DNA of 28,982 nt, taken from Candidatus Liptonbacteria bacterium (GTDB lineage: Bacteria > Patescibacteriota > Minisyncoccia > UBA6257 > 2-01-FULL-56-20). Numbering within the stretch: the stretch's first letter is position 1; each line of letters opens with the position of its first letter. Below the pieces are notes generated by a model. It searched no databases and had not been told where the DNA came from. It saw nothing but the letters and a program-made list of their open reading frames with translations. The DNA is taken from assembly GCA_016212635.1 (NCBI GenBank), contig JACRFR010000020.1:1-28982 (forward strand), given 5' to 3'. Of the stretch, positions 21,104 through 28,684 are shown piece after piece. Made by a program: the position numbers and the translations under genes.

Positions 21104-24100
21104 ATGAAGTCCGCCTGGAAGAAGTTTTTGGTCGGCTGGGTCGTGTTGTCGGCCGTGGTCCCCCAAGGGGCGGGTCTTTTGCCGCTTGTCCAGACGGCTA
21201 GCGCGGTAAGCGGGCAAATCTCCGCCGACCCGCAGGACTGTTACGTGAGCCAAGGCCAGGATTACTGCACAACTTATATCAGCTGGTGGACGGGCGGAGT
21301 ATCGGACGCGGTAGTTTATGTTTCCGAAGATGGTTCCGGAACAGAGGAACAGCACTTCGGTTCCGGTTCTTCCGGCACTCGCCAACCGGCTGCCTGGATC
21401 CATCCTGATTCCAGCTACACCTTCCGCTTATACTCTTTCAACTCCGACGGCAACTCTCAAAATCCCGGCCGGGGAGCAATGCTGGCCTCGGTCCAGGTTT
21501 TTGGCCGGAGCGCCGGAACGGATACCGGGACGGGGACGGGCGGCGGCAATCCGGCCGGGAATATTTTTTCCAGTCCGTCAGAATGTACAGTCGCCCCGGG
21601 TCAGCAGTCCTGTGCCACTCTGATTTCTTGGTGGACGAGCGGCGTGCCGGAGGCGGTAGTCTACGCGTTCGCGGCCGGAGCCAGCCCGCAGGAGCAGATT
21701 TTCAGTCACCAGATCTCGGGCAGTCAAAGATCACCCGAAATTTTTGCCAACACCTCGGTCACTTTTCGACTTTACGCTTTCGATCCATCCGGTCGCGGTC
21801 GGATCGTGCCGGAGATCGCCTCCATCCAAGTGCGAGCTCTGCCGCCCCCCAGCCCGCCGCTCCCGCCCCCCGAACCCGCCGTCGGCTCAATTTCCGCCTC
21901 GCCCAATCCCTGCACCATCACTGCCGGCCAGCGGTATTGCGCCAGCGATATAAACTGGTCGGTGCAAAACGCCACTCAGGCGCAAGTGTGGCGAACCGGT
22001 CCGGGCGTGAGCGGGGAGCAGCTTTTTGGCGATGCCCTGGCCCAGACCAGCCCCGCCCCTTGGATTTCCGCCGAAGGGGAGTACGTTTTTCGTTTATATG
22101 ACTACTCCTCGGGTTCCCGAGGCCGGCAGTTGGACTCGGTAACGGTCCGGGCCAATGCCCCGCCGGTTAGCAACCCCACCCTCCGGGTCTCACCGCCCTC
22201 CGCGAATATCAATGTCGGGCAGGCCCAACAGTACAGCGCGGAGTACGATCCGGATGGTCCCGGTTCCCAACCGCCCCAGAATGTAACCGGTCTAGCCAGC
22301 TGGACATCATCTAATTCCGGCATCGGGAGCCACCAAGGCGGTGGGCGATATCTCGGCCAGGCGGCCGGCAATATTATCGTTACTGCCACCTATCAGGGTG
22401 CGAGCGACACCGCCATGCTGACCGTGAATCAAACCGGCGGCGGGCCGATCGTGCAAACCTTGTCCGCTTCCGGCGTGAACGAAACCAGCGCGGTTGTTTC
22501 CGGTTCAATTAATCCCAACAGTTCACCCACAACTTTTTCTTTTCAGTACGGCGCCAACCCGTCCAGTTTGAGTTCGCAGACCTCGCTGCAATCCGCCGGC
22601 GCGGGCAACTACGCCCAAACCATTACTGCTTTTCTCTCTGGCTTGCAACCGGTAACCACATATTATTACCGCGTGGTGGCCAACAACAGCTTTGGCTCGG
22701 CCCAGGGAGATATTTTAAACTTCCGAACCGGCGGTTGCGCGGGCAGTCCCACCATAAGGGTCGCACCCACTCAAGCGACCGTGAACGCGGGAGCCTCCGC
22801 ATCCTATCGTGCGTACTATGATTCCGATGGGCCGAGTTGTCCGGGCGGAGAGCAAGATGTCACGAGTCAAGCCGCTTGGCAGTCTTTGACCGCCCAAGTG
22901 GCATCTTCGCAGGGAGGCGGTCAGTTCCGGGGCGCGAATATCACTACAGTTCAGTCCGCGCAGCTCACCGTTCAGTATCAAAACTTGACCGCCTATGCAA
23001 GCTTGACCGTCAACCCGGTGGGCCAGCAGCCGACCGTGGAGACCCGGGATGCCTCGGGCGTGTCCCAGAACTCTGGCACCCTGAATGGTTCGGTCAACCC
23101 CAACTCGCTGGACACCACTTACTACTTCGAGTACGGCACGGGCTACTCTCTGGGTTCCCGCACCTCATCTCGCTCGGCCGGGCAGGGCAACTACAGCCAG
23201 TCCGTCTCCGAGTTCCTGGGCAACCTGCAACCGAACACCACCTACTACTTCCGTATCGTGGGCCAGAACTCCCAAGGCACGAGTCAGGGTCAGATCAAGC
23301 AGTTCCAGACCGGAGGCTGTCAGGGTCAGGCCACACTGGTCATCGTACCCTCGAGCGCATCCGTGAACGCCAACCAGACCTACAACTTCCAGGCTCTGTA
23401 TGACTCGGATGGGCCAAGTTGCCCCTCCGGCAACCAGGACGTCTCGAGCTCCGCCTCTTGGAGCGCCAGCCAGAGTTCCATCGCCCAGTCTCTAGGCGGC
23501 GGCCAGTTCCGAGGCGGGAATGTCCAGAGCGTACAGACCACCCAAGTCACGGCCAATCACCAGAACATCCAGGCGACTGCTTCCTTGACAGTCAACCCCA
23601 CGGGCCAGCAGCCGACACCAGTCACTCTCGCGGCAACCAGCGTCCAGAGCAATTCGGGAACTGTGAATGGGACCGTCAATCCCAACGGACTGGCGACAAA
23701 TTACTGGTTTGAGTACGGCACTTCTTATAATCTCGGCCAGCAGACTTCCCAGCAGTCCGCCGGCAGCGGCAGCACCGCCCAGAATTTTTCCGCCAATCTT
23801 TCAGGATTACAACCCAGCACCGCCTATTACTATCGGATCGTCGCGCAAAATAGCCAGGGTACCGCCCAGGGCCAGATCCTATCCTTCCAGACCACTGGCG
23901 GCTGTTCCTCCGGAGGAGCGCCCTACACGGCTACCTTGGGACCGATCAATGTCGGTCAAAACAGCGCTATCTTGCAGGCCACGGTGAATCCCAACGGCTC
24001 GGCGACGAATTACTACTTTGAGTACGGCACCTCCGCATCTTTCGGGCAGGTTACGCCCAGCCAATCGGCCGGTTCCGGCACCACGGGTCTCACGGTTACG

Positions 24101-26248
24101 GCGGCAGTATCCGGCTTGGCCGCCAACGCGACCTACTACTACCGCATATTAGCGACCAATCAGTGCGGTGCGGCCAACGGCAGCAGTCAAACCTTCCAGA
24201 CCGGCACCGGCAACAACCAGCCGCCGGATGCGACTACCTTGAACGCTTCCAACGTGTACCAGAACACGGCGACGCTGAATGCTACGGTCAATCCCCGCGG
24301 CAACGCTGCCACCTACCGGTTCGAGTACGGCACGAGCTACTCTCTGGGCAATTCCACCCAGTCGTTTACGACCGGCGCCGATAGTAATCCGAACAACGTT
24401 TCGGCCTATCTCTCCGGTCTCCAGCCGGGCACCACTTACTATTTCCGTATCGCGGCTTCCAACCAGTACGGTTCGAGCCAGGGCCAGATCTTGTCTTTCG
24501 TAACTCAAACCAACTATTACCCACCCGGCGGGGGAGTGCCGTTTGTGCAAACCACTGGCGCTTACGGAAATGGCTCCGGCTGCGCCAACCTGCAGGGTAC
24601 GGTGAATCCCAACGGCGCTACCGCGTCCTACTATTTCGAGTACGGCACGACTCCCGGCTTGGGCAGCTCCGCCGGATTTCAGTCCATTGGCAGCGGCAGC
24701 TACAACCAGTCAGCGTCCTTCAACTTGTGCGGTCTCCAGTCCGGTACCAATTACTACTACCGGATAGTGGCTACCAACCAGTACGGCCCGGCCTACGGTT
24801 CCATTCAGAGCTTTAATGTGGGCGGATCTAATTACTACCAACCATTCTTCCCGTTCTTCGGCGGCAGCCAGCCGAGCGTCCAGACCAGTCCGGCCACCGG
24901 TGTGGCGCAGAACACGGGCACCTTGAACGGCCAAGTGAATCCCAACGGAGCCGATACCACTGCCTATTTCGAATATGGCATCAACCCCAACTCGCTGACC
25001 CTGACCACCAACCCGTTGAGCGTGGGCAGCGGCAGTGGTTCTTATAATCTGACGCAACAACTCTTGAATCTCCAGCCCGGCACCACCTACTACTTCCGAG
25101 CGGTGGCGCGGAATAGCTACGGGACCGCTTACGGCCAAGTGTTATCCTTCGCTACTTTGGGCAGTACGGCCGTGGGTCAGGTACCGACGGTGATCACTCT
25201 GCCGGCTTCGCTGATCTATCAAAATACCGCCCTCTTGAATGGCCAGGCGGATCCGCGCGGCGGTCTGACCAACGTCTGGTTCGAGTATGGCCCGTCGGCG
25301 GCGTTGGGACTGGCCACGGCACAACAGCCGATCGGTTCGGGCATCGGCACGGCCAACTTCTCCGCGCCTCTCTCGGGTCTCCAGCCCGGCACTACCTACT
25401 ACTTCCGGGCGGTGGCCCAGAGCCAGTACGGCACTATTTATGGAGCTATCTTGAGGTTTGACACTCAAGTTCGAGGTACGGTAGTTGTCCCGGGTGGCGA
25501 GCAGATCATCCAAATCGCGGTCGCGGAAACACCCCAAGTCCTGGTCCAGCCTGCGGTCGCGACGCCGGCCAACATCAGCTGCATCACCCTTTTGCCCTCG
25601 ACCAACCCCACGGAATTGTCGTCGGACAGCGAGTTCACTTTCACGGTCAGCGTCCGGAACGGCTGCAGCTTCAACCTGTCCAACGGGGCTCTACGCGTGG
25701 TGCTGCCGGCGGAAGTCAACCTGATCTCGGCTAATTACGGCTACGTGCGCGATACTTCTGGCTTTCTATTCAACCTAGGCGTGGTTCCGGCCGGGGCGGA
25801 GGTGGCCATGAACGCGCGGGCCAAGATCAACGCCGCCGTGGTGCCCGGGGATGCGCTCATCTTCAGCACCTTCCTGACCTTTAACGATGACCATGGGTTA
25901 TTCCAGGCCCTGGCCGCGTACTTGACCAGTCTGATCCGCAAGGGTTCGATCGGCGGCGCTACGGGGCAGGTCGCCGGTGTGGCCACCACCGCTTTCGGCG
26001 CCTCCTTGCTCGATTCCCTGCGGGGCTTGCTTGGCCACTGGATCTTCCTCCTGATCCTCGGGCTCCTGGTACTTTTCCTGATCTTCTGGTTGTTCTTCTA
26101 TCGGCGCGAGAGTGAGTCGGGCGACGGAGAGGAAAACATCTTGCCTTTTGTGGTTCGGGATCGGACTTCGTTAGAGGGCGCACTGACGGGGCGAGCTAGC
26201 GAGCGCAACGATCACGGGAACGGCCGGCCGGTAGTGGAGTCGTCGTAG
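21104..26248 (+). CDS. Giant modular surface protein (FN3-like and Ig-like repeats, C-terminal membrane anchor)
   Basis: 1714 aa from the ATG at 21104, which gives a proper signal peptide (FLVGWVVLSAVVPQGAGLL, cleavage after TASA at about 34); an in-frame ATG at 21053 would add 17 odd residues. Order: three ~92-aa units with a C-x8-C pair (DCYVSQGQDYC, ECTVAPGQQSC, PCTITAGQRYC) at about 35-137, 152-246 and 260-352. Then three BIG-like Ig domains with a DxDGPS/G motif (about 357-444, 545-639, 739-833) and eight FN3-like repeats with the FEYG and LQPGTTYYFR marks (first at 446-542, last ending about 1456). Next a DUF11-like stalk (about 1493-1618), one membrane helix (HWIFLLILGLLVLFLIFWLF, about 1645-1664) and a 48-aa cytoplasmic tail. 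Very Asn/Ser/Gln/Tyr-rich with few cysteines outside the first units. A rod-like adhesin is likely; the target is unknown. Confidence 0.88.
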   Translation: MKSAWKKFLVGWVVLSAVVPQGAGLLPLVQTASAVSGQISADPQDCYVSQGQDYCTTYISWWTGGVSDAVVYVSEDGSGTEEQHFGSGSSGTRQPAAWIHPDSSYTFRLYSFNSDGNSQNPGRGAMLASVQVFGRSAGTDTGTGTGGGNPAGNIFSSPSECTVAPGQQSCATLISWWTSGVPEAVVYAFAAGASPQEQIFSHQISGSQRSPEIFANTSVTFRLYAFDPSGRGRIVPEIASIQVRALPPPSPPLPPPEPAVGSISASPNPCTITAGQRYCASDINWSVQNATQAQVWRTGPGVSGEQLFGDALAQTSPAPWISAEGEYVFRLYDYSSGSRGRQLDSVTVRANAPPVSNPTLRVSPPSANINVGQAQQYSAEYDPDGPGSQPPQNVTGLASWTSSNSGIGSHQGGGRYLGQAAGNIIVTATYQGASDTAMLTVNQTGGGPIVQTLSASGVNETSAVVSGSINPNSSPTTFSFQYGANPSSLSSQTSLQSAGAGNYAQTITAFLSGLQPVTTYYYRVVANNSFGSAQGDILNFRTGGCAGSPTIRVAPTQATVNAGASASYRAYYDSDGPSCPGGEQDVTSQAAWQSLTAQVASSQGGGQFRGANITTVQSAQLTVQYQNLTAYASLTVNPVGQQPTVETRDASGVSQNSGTLNGSVNPNSLDTTYYFEYGTGYSLGSRTSSRSAGQGNYSQSVSEFLGNLQPNTTYYFRIVGQNSQGTSQGQIKQFQTGGCQGQATLVIVPSSASVNANQTYNFQALYDSDGPSCPSGNQDVSSSASWSASQSSIAQSLGGGQFRGGNVQSVQTTQVTANHQNIQATASLTVNPTGQQPTPVTLAATSVQSNSGTVNGTVNPNGLATNYWFEYGTSYNLGQQTSQQSAGSGSTAQNFSANLSGLQPSTAYYYRIVAQNSQGTAQGQILSFQTTGGCSSGGAPYTATLGPINVGQNSAILQATVNPNGSATNYYFEYGTSASFGQVTPSQSAGSGTTGLTVTAAVSGLAANATYYYRILATNQCGAANGSSQTFQTGTGNNQPPDATTLNASNVYQNTATLNATVNPRGNAATYRFEYGTSYSLGNSTQSFTTGADSNPNNVSAYLSGLQPGTTYYFRIAASNQYGSSQGQILSFVTQTNYYPPGGGVPFVQTTGAYGNGSGCANLQGTVNPNGATASYYFEYGTTPGLGSSAGFQSIGSGSYNQSASFNLCGLQSGTNYYYRIVATNQYGPAYGSIQSFNVGGSNYYQPFFPFFGGSQPSVQTSPATGVAQNTGTLNGQVNPNGADTTAYFEYGINPNSLTLTTNPLSVGSGSGSYNLTQQLLNLQPGTTYYFRAVARNSYGTAYGQVLSFATLGSTAVGQVPTVITLPASLIYQNTALLNGQADPRGGLTNVWFEYGPSAALGLATAQQPIGSGIGTANFSAPLSGLQPGTTYYFRAVAQSQYGTIYGAILRFDTQVRGTVVVPGGEQIIQIAVAETPQVLVQPAVATPANISCITLLPSTNPTELSSDSEFTFTVSVRNGCSFNLSNGALRVVLPAEVNLISANYGYVRDTSGFLFNLGVVPAGAEVAMNARAKINAAVVPGDALIFSTFLTFNDDHGLFQALAAYLTSLIRKGSIGGATGQVAGVATTAFGASLLDSLRGLLGHWIFLLILGLLVLFLIFWLFFYRRESESGDGEENILPFVVRDRTSLEGALTGRASERNDHGNGRPVVESS

Positions 26249-26250
26249 TG

Positions 26251-26432
26251 ATACCATCTCCAATTAACCGCTACTCATGAATCAATGAGAATAAGGGGGG
26301 CGACCCGTCCGGTCATTCGACCGGACGCCAAATCGGATGACTTGGCGAATTTATTGAGGTCGGGCCAGGGGGATTCTTAATGCCCCAACTCGAACGCGAT
26401 TCGGGGAGGTATGGGTTAATTGGAGATGGTAT
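26251..26432. mobile_element. MITE-like element with 19-bp terminal inverted repeats
   Basis: ATACCATCTCCAATTAACC (26251-26269) is the exact reverse complement of 26414-26432. If the outer TA is read as target duplication, the element is TA-flanked, as for Tc1/mariner/IS630-type MITEs. Inside are hairpins CGTCCGGTC-ATTC-GACCGGACG (26306-26327) and CGCCAA/TTGGCG (26326-26346), but no transposase. It starts two bases after the stop of the giant gene. CCATCTCCAA of its end recurs at 28950-28959. Confidence 0.65.
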
Positions 26433-26440
26433 GAGAAGTG

Positions 26441-26571
26441 CCCTCCGAAGGAGGGTCCCCGCCTGCGCCCGGCTTCCTCCTTTGTCAGACTACGGACGGA
26501 CAGGTCGGGCGGGCAGGCGCCTCCGGCGGAAGAAGTGAGAAGGATCACGAAATCCGACGTCAGCGGTTATC
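26441..26571. repeat. GC-rich palindromic repeats
   Basis: CCCTCC-GAA-GGAGGG at 26441-26455 and a larger imperfect stem with CGCCTGC (near 26461) and GCAGGCG (near 26514), enclosing ctcctttgtcagactacgga. This is an extragenic palindrome of the kind scattered in Patescibacteria genomes. No gene is seen in 26433-26615. Confidence 0.65.
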
Positions 26572-26627
26572 AGTCATTAGTCACTGGTCAATAGTCAATA
26601 GTCAATAGTCAGTCGTCAATAGTCAGT
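26572..26627. repeat. AGTCAAT-type heptamer array (8 units)
   Basis: AGTCATT, AGTCACT, GGTCAAT, AGTCAAT, AGTCAAT, AGTCAGT, CGTCAAT, AGTCAGT: eight 7-bp units, the longest array in the window. It covers the stop codon and last codons of the minus-strand gene ending at 26616, as the array at 12317 does for ybeY. Confidence 0.9.
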
Positions 26628-27686
26628 ATCCTCGTCGTCCGATCGCCGTCTGTTTTTAGCGCGCCTATTAGAGCGGAGTTTTCTAAAGAGCAGAAGTAGC
26701 AGCCACAGCAGGAACTTAAAACAAAAGTAGAGAATCAGGAAGACTAAAAGGAAGTAAATCGGGTAGCGGCACCAGGAGCTTCCCAGCAGATAAGCCGTAG
26801 CGGTCAGAAGGCCCAGATACACAAAATAGATCGGGCGCTTGAGTGCGCGAGGCATAAAGGATGACTCCGATGGGGTAGAACTGGCGGCCGCAACGTGGCC
26901 GGGGACGGTCCCCGTGGCGTTCTTTGGGCTTTGTCCCGACTCGGGCTGATCCAGGCTATTTATAAGCTTACGGACATCGTCCCGCTGGGCGTTGGTCGCC
27001 TGGACGCCGATATCGGCCAGAGAATTCAAAGCCTGGAATCCGGTCGCGAGGGTTCCGGTGACAGGCGACGGGAGTTTCTCTTGGGCGCCTTGACTGGCGG
27101 ATTTGAGCGCGGAGCGGACTTCGATTGCCACTGGCGCGATTTGCTGTCCGATCGGTCCCAGGGCTTGCCCGATTGTGCTGCCGGGGTTCGAATCAAGGGT
27201 CGACGAAGCAGCTCCCGGCGGGGCGGCCGCGATCACCCGCTGGTCTTCGCCGGTGGTGCTGTTGGCGATCCGGATCGGTTCTTCCTGCCCGCCCACCAAA
27301 GACAGCCGGGCGCTCACTATCTTAGCGGAAATATTATGGGTGCCAGCCGTGGCGGTCCAATCCGTCCAGACTTCTTTAATGCGACCGTTCCCAGCCACGC
27401 TGAACTCCGCCCGCCCCAGGATAAATCCGTTATCGTAGAACTCCACTGTGCCCACCAGATCATTGGAGGTGCTGTTGAAGACGGCCGAGTAGATGCGAAC
27501 CGTGTCGCCGCGGTAAAAAGGATCTTTAGAGTACCAAATATTACCTCGCAAGAAGCCGAGATTGGACAGAACCCGAGTTTCGGCCCGCGCTACGCCGGAG
27601 GCTTCGGCGAGGCGAGCCCGTACCCCGCCAGCTCCGGTCGAGAAGCTTAATATTAGGATCGTGATTATAACTAAAACCCGACGCAT
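26616..27686 (-). CDS. Membrane-anchored protein with an Ig/CARDB-like domain
   Basis: 356 aa. The signal peptide (VLVIITILILSFSTGAGG) is followed by an Ig-like domain at about residues 43-150, with NIWYSKDPFYRGDTVRIYSA, VGTVEFYDNGFILGRAEFSV and WTATAGTHNISAKI, resembling CARDB/adhesion beta domains of Parcubacteria. A Ser/Pro/Gln-rich linker of about 130 residues leads to two adjacent membrane helices (about 287-305 and 309-337) and a basic-then-acidic tail (RRAKNRRRSDDEDTDY). The very end of the tail is encoded by a heptamer array. The protein lies on the opposite strand from the giant gene and shares the plan 'outside beta domain, linker, C-terminal membrane anchor'. Function unknown; a cell-envelope role is inferred. 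Confidence 0.78.
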   Translation of the reverse strand: MRRVLVIITILILSFSTGAGGVRARLAEASGVARAETRVLSNLGFLRGNIWYSKDPFYRGDTVRIYSAVFNSTSNDLVGTVEFYDNGFILGRAEFSVAGNGRIKEVWTDWTATAGTHNISAKIVSARLSLVGGQEEPIRIANSTTGEDQRVIAAAPPGAASSTLDSNPGSTIGQALGPIGQQIAPVAIEVRSALKSASQGAQEKLPSPVTGTLATGFQALNSLADIGVQATNAQRDDVRKLINSLDQPESGQSPKNATGTVPGHVAAASSTPSESSFMPRALKRPIYFVYLGLLTATAYLLGSSWCRYPIYFLLVFLILYFCFKFLLWLLLLLFRKLRSNRRAKNRRRSDDEDTDY

Positions 27687-27732
27687 TCTTGAATGTTACC
27701 GCAGTTCTTAATAACCGGCCAACATCCCGCCC

Positions 27733-28347
27733 CTATCCCTCCAGGCTGAATTCCACTAGCGCTTTTTTGATTATTTCATCCGCGGTGGAGAATCCATCTT
27801 TATAGATGACCTGCTCGGAACAATCTATGCCTTCAAAATACGAAAGCTGAACCCGGAAAATTTTCTCGTTGAATTCATTGCCGAATATTTCCACGCCTTT
27901 GGCCGCTATGTCAGAAACGGTATAGCGCGTTTTCAGAATAAAATACAGATCAACGTAATCTTTCCATTTGGCGCGACGACCAAGCGCAAATGCTTTCATG
28001 GCGGCCAGTGTGAGAACGTCGGGAATCTTCACGATATCGTCGAAAGATCCTGAAAAATCAATTTTGTAGGGAAATTGGAAAAAGGTAAACTTAACTCCGC
28101 CTGCTAAAAATGTATATTCGCCTTTTTTATTGACCAGAATCGTATCGATAACTCCATACTTCGCGATCCTTGTCTTTATGGAATAATTGCTGAACTCCTC
28201 GAACCTAAATAGGTCAAAATCTAAGGATTCCCGGTGTCCCAGGTAAAGCGCGATGGCAGTACCTCCGACCAGGCCAAAGCTTTTCGAAAAAGATTTCACC
28301 AGCGGCAGAAGCTTTAATTGTTCGCCGGTCAGGACCTCGTTATGCAT
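27733..28347 (-). CDS. AbiEii/AbiGii-type nucleotidyltransferase toxin
   Basis: 204 aa. The motif VGGTAIALYLGHRESLDFDL near residues 27-46 is the AbiEii-type nucleotidyltransferase signature (GG-T-A ... DxD), and GRRAKWKDYVDLYFIL near 127-142 is the conserved Lys/Asp element further on. Proteins of this family are toxins of type IV toxin-antitoxin or abortive-infection systems and probably modify nucleotides or tRNA. It overlaps the upstream partner gene by eight bases, so the two are cotranscribed. The DNA is visibly richer in A and T than the window as a whole, which suggests transfer. The partner is not the usual AbiEi, so the mode of control could differ. Confidence 0.87.
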   Translation of the reverse strand: MHNEVLTGEQLKLLPLVKSFSKSFGLVGGTAIALYLGHRESLDFDLFRFEEFSNYSIKTRIAKYGVIDTILVNKKGEYTFLAGGVKFTFFQFPYKIDFSGSFDDIVKIPDVLTLAAMKAFALGRRAKWKDYVDLYFILKTRYTVSDIAAKGVEIFGNEFNEKIFRVQLSYFEGIDCSEQVIYKDGFSTADEIIKKALVEFSLEG

Positions 28348-28594
28348 ACTTTTGAAAGTATAGTTGAAAATAATTCACGATCTCCGGGCGATAATTCGCT
28401 CGCGCCCGGCTGGTATTCTCGCGAAAGATCCTGGCGACTTCTTGCACTCCCAGTAAAGCGATGAGTTCTCGTACGTCGTTCATATCGCCGTAATTCAAAA
28501 CGCTTTCAACTACGGCCTCCCGGGAGAGGCCGTCATAATTTTTCGTGGACCAAAATAAATGTTTTCTTTTCTTTACAAAATCACCGAGATCCAT
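28340..28594 (-). CDS. Likely antitoxin partner of the AbiEii-type toxin (DUF6922-like)
   Basis: 84 aa from the ATG at 28594; a GTG two codons upstream would add two residues. Helical and basic, with LFWSTKNYDGLSREAVVESV and VLNYGDMNDVRELIALLG followed by NYRPEIVNYFQLYF. Short proteins of this pattern (LFW ... VLxYGD ... LI) are found next to AbiEii-type toxins in Bacteroidetes and Patescibacteria and are taken as antitoxins. It precedes the toxin and overlaps it by eight bases. Its own -10 box places the transcription start at the ATG, a leaderless layout. AT-rich like the toxin gene. The assignment rests mainly on context. Confidence 0.75.
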   Translation of the reverse strand: MDLGDFVKKRKHLFWSTKNYDGLSREAVVESVLNYGDMNDVRELIALLGVQEVARIFRENTSRARANYRPEIVNYFQLYFQKYA

Positions 28595-28601
28595 ACTCAC
28601 T

Positions 28602-28610
28602 ATTATATCA
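28602..28610 (-). promoter_or_regulatory. Extended -10 promoter of the AbiEii-type operon
   Basis: On the minus strand TGATATAAT reads from 28610 to 28602: an extended -10 (TGn) with a perfect TATAAT ending seven bases before the ATG at 28594. No -35 box is seen. The message would be leaderless. Confidence 0.65.
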
Positions 28611-28638
28611 AAATTTCAGGAATTATCCACCTGAAAAA

Positions 28639-28674
28639 CAAAACCCCCTCCGACCCAAGTCGGAGAGGGTTTTG
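28639..28674 (-). terminator. Rho-independent terminator of the 53-aa gene
   Basis: Nearly perfect 16-bp stem with a CCAA/TTGG loop (28655-28658) and one mismatch. On the minus strand it is followed by a T-rich run (GGTTTTGTTTTTCAGG) and lies 11 bases after the small gene's stop. The A-rich left base makes it usable in both directions. It also insulates the AbiEii-type operon. Confidence 0.85.
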
Positions 28675-28684
28675 TGCGAAGCGA

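Noticed and set aside
20782..21403. Minus-strand frames of about 107 and 169 codons near the giant gene start
   Set aside because: They translate palindromic 'gacaagctcaggg' repeats and the antisense of the signal peptide region; no domain or start signal.
22440..25470. Repeated DNA in the giant gene as CRISPR or satellite
   Set aside because: The repeats are in frame, about 290 bp long and encode FN3-like domains.
26351..26548. 65-codon minus-strand frame in the MITE and palindrome region
   Set aside because: It is a translation of extragenic palindromes (ACPPDLSVRSLTKE) often seen as spurious proteins in this radiation.
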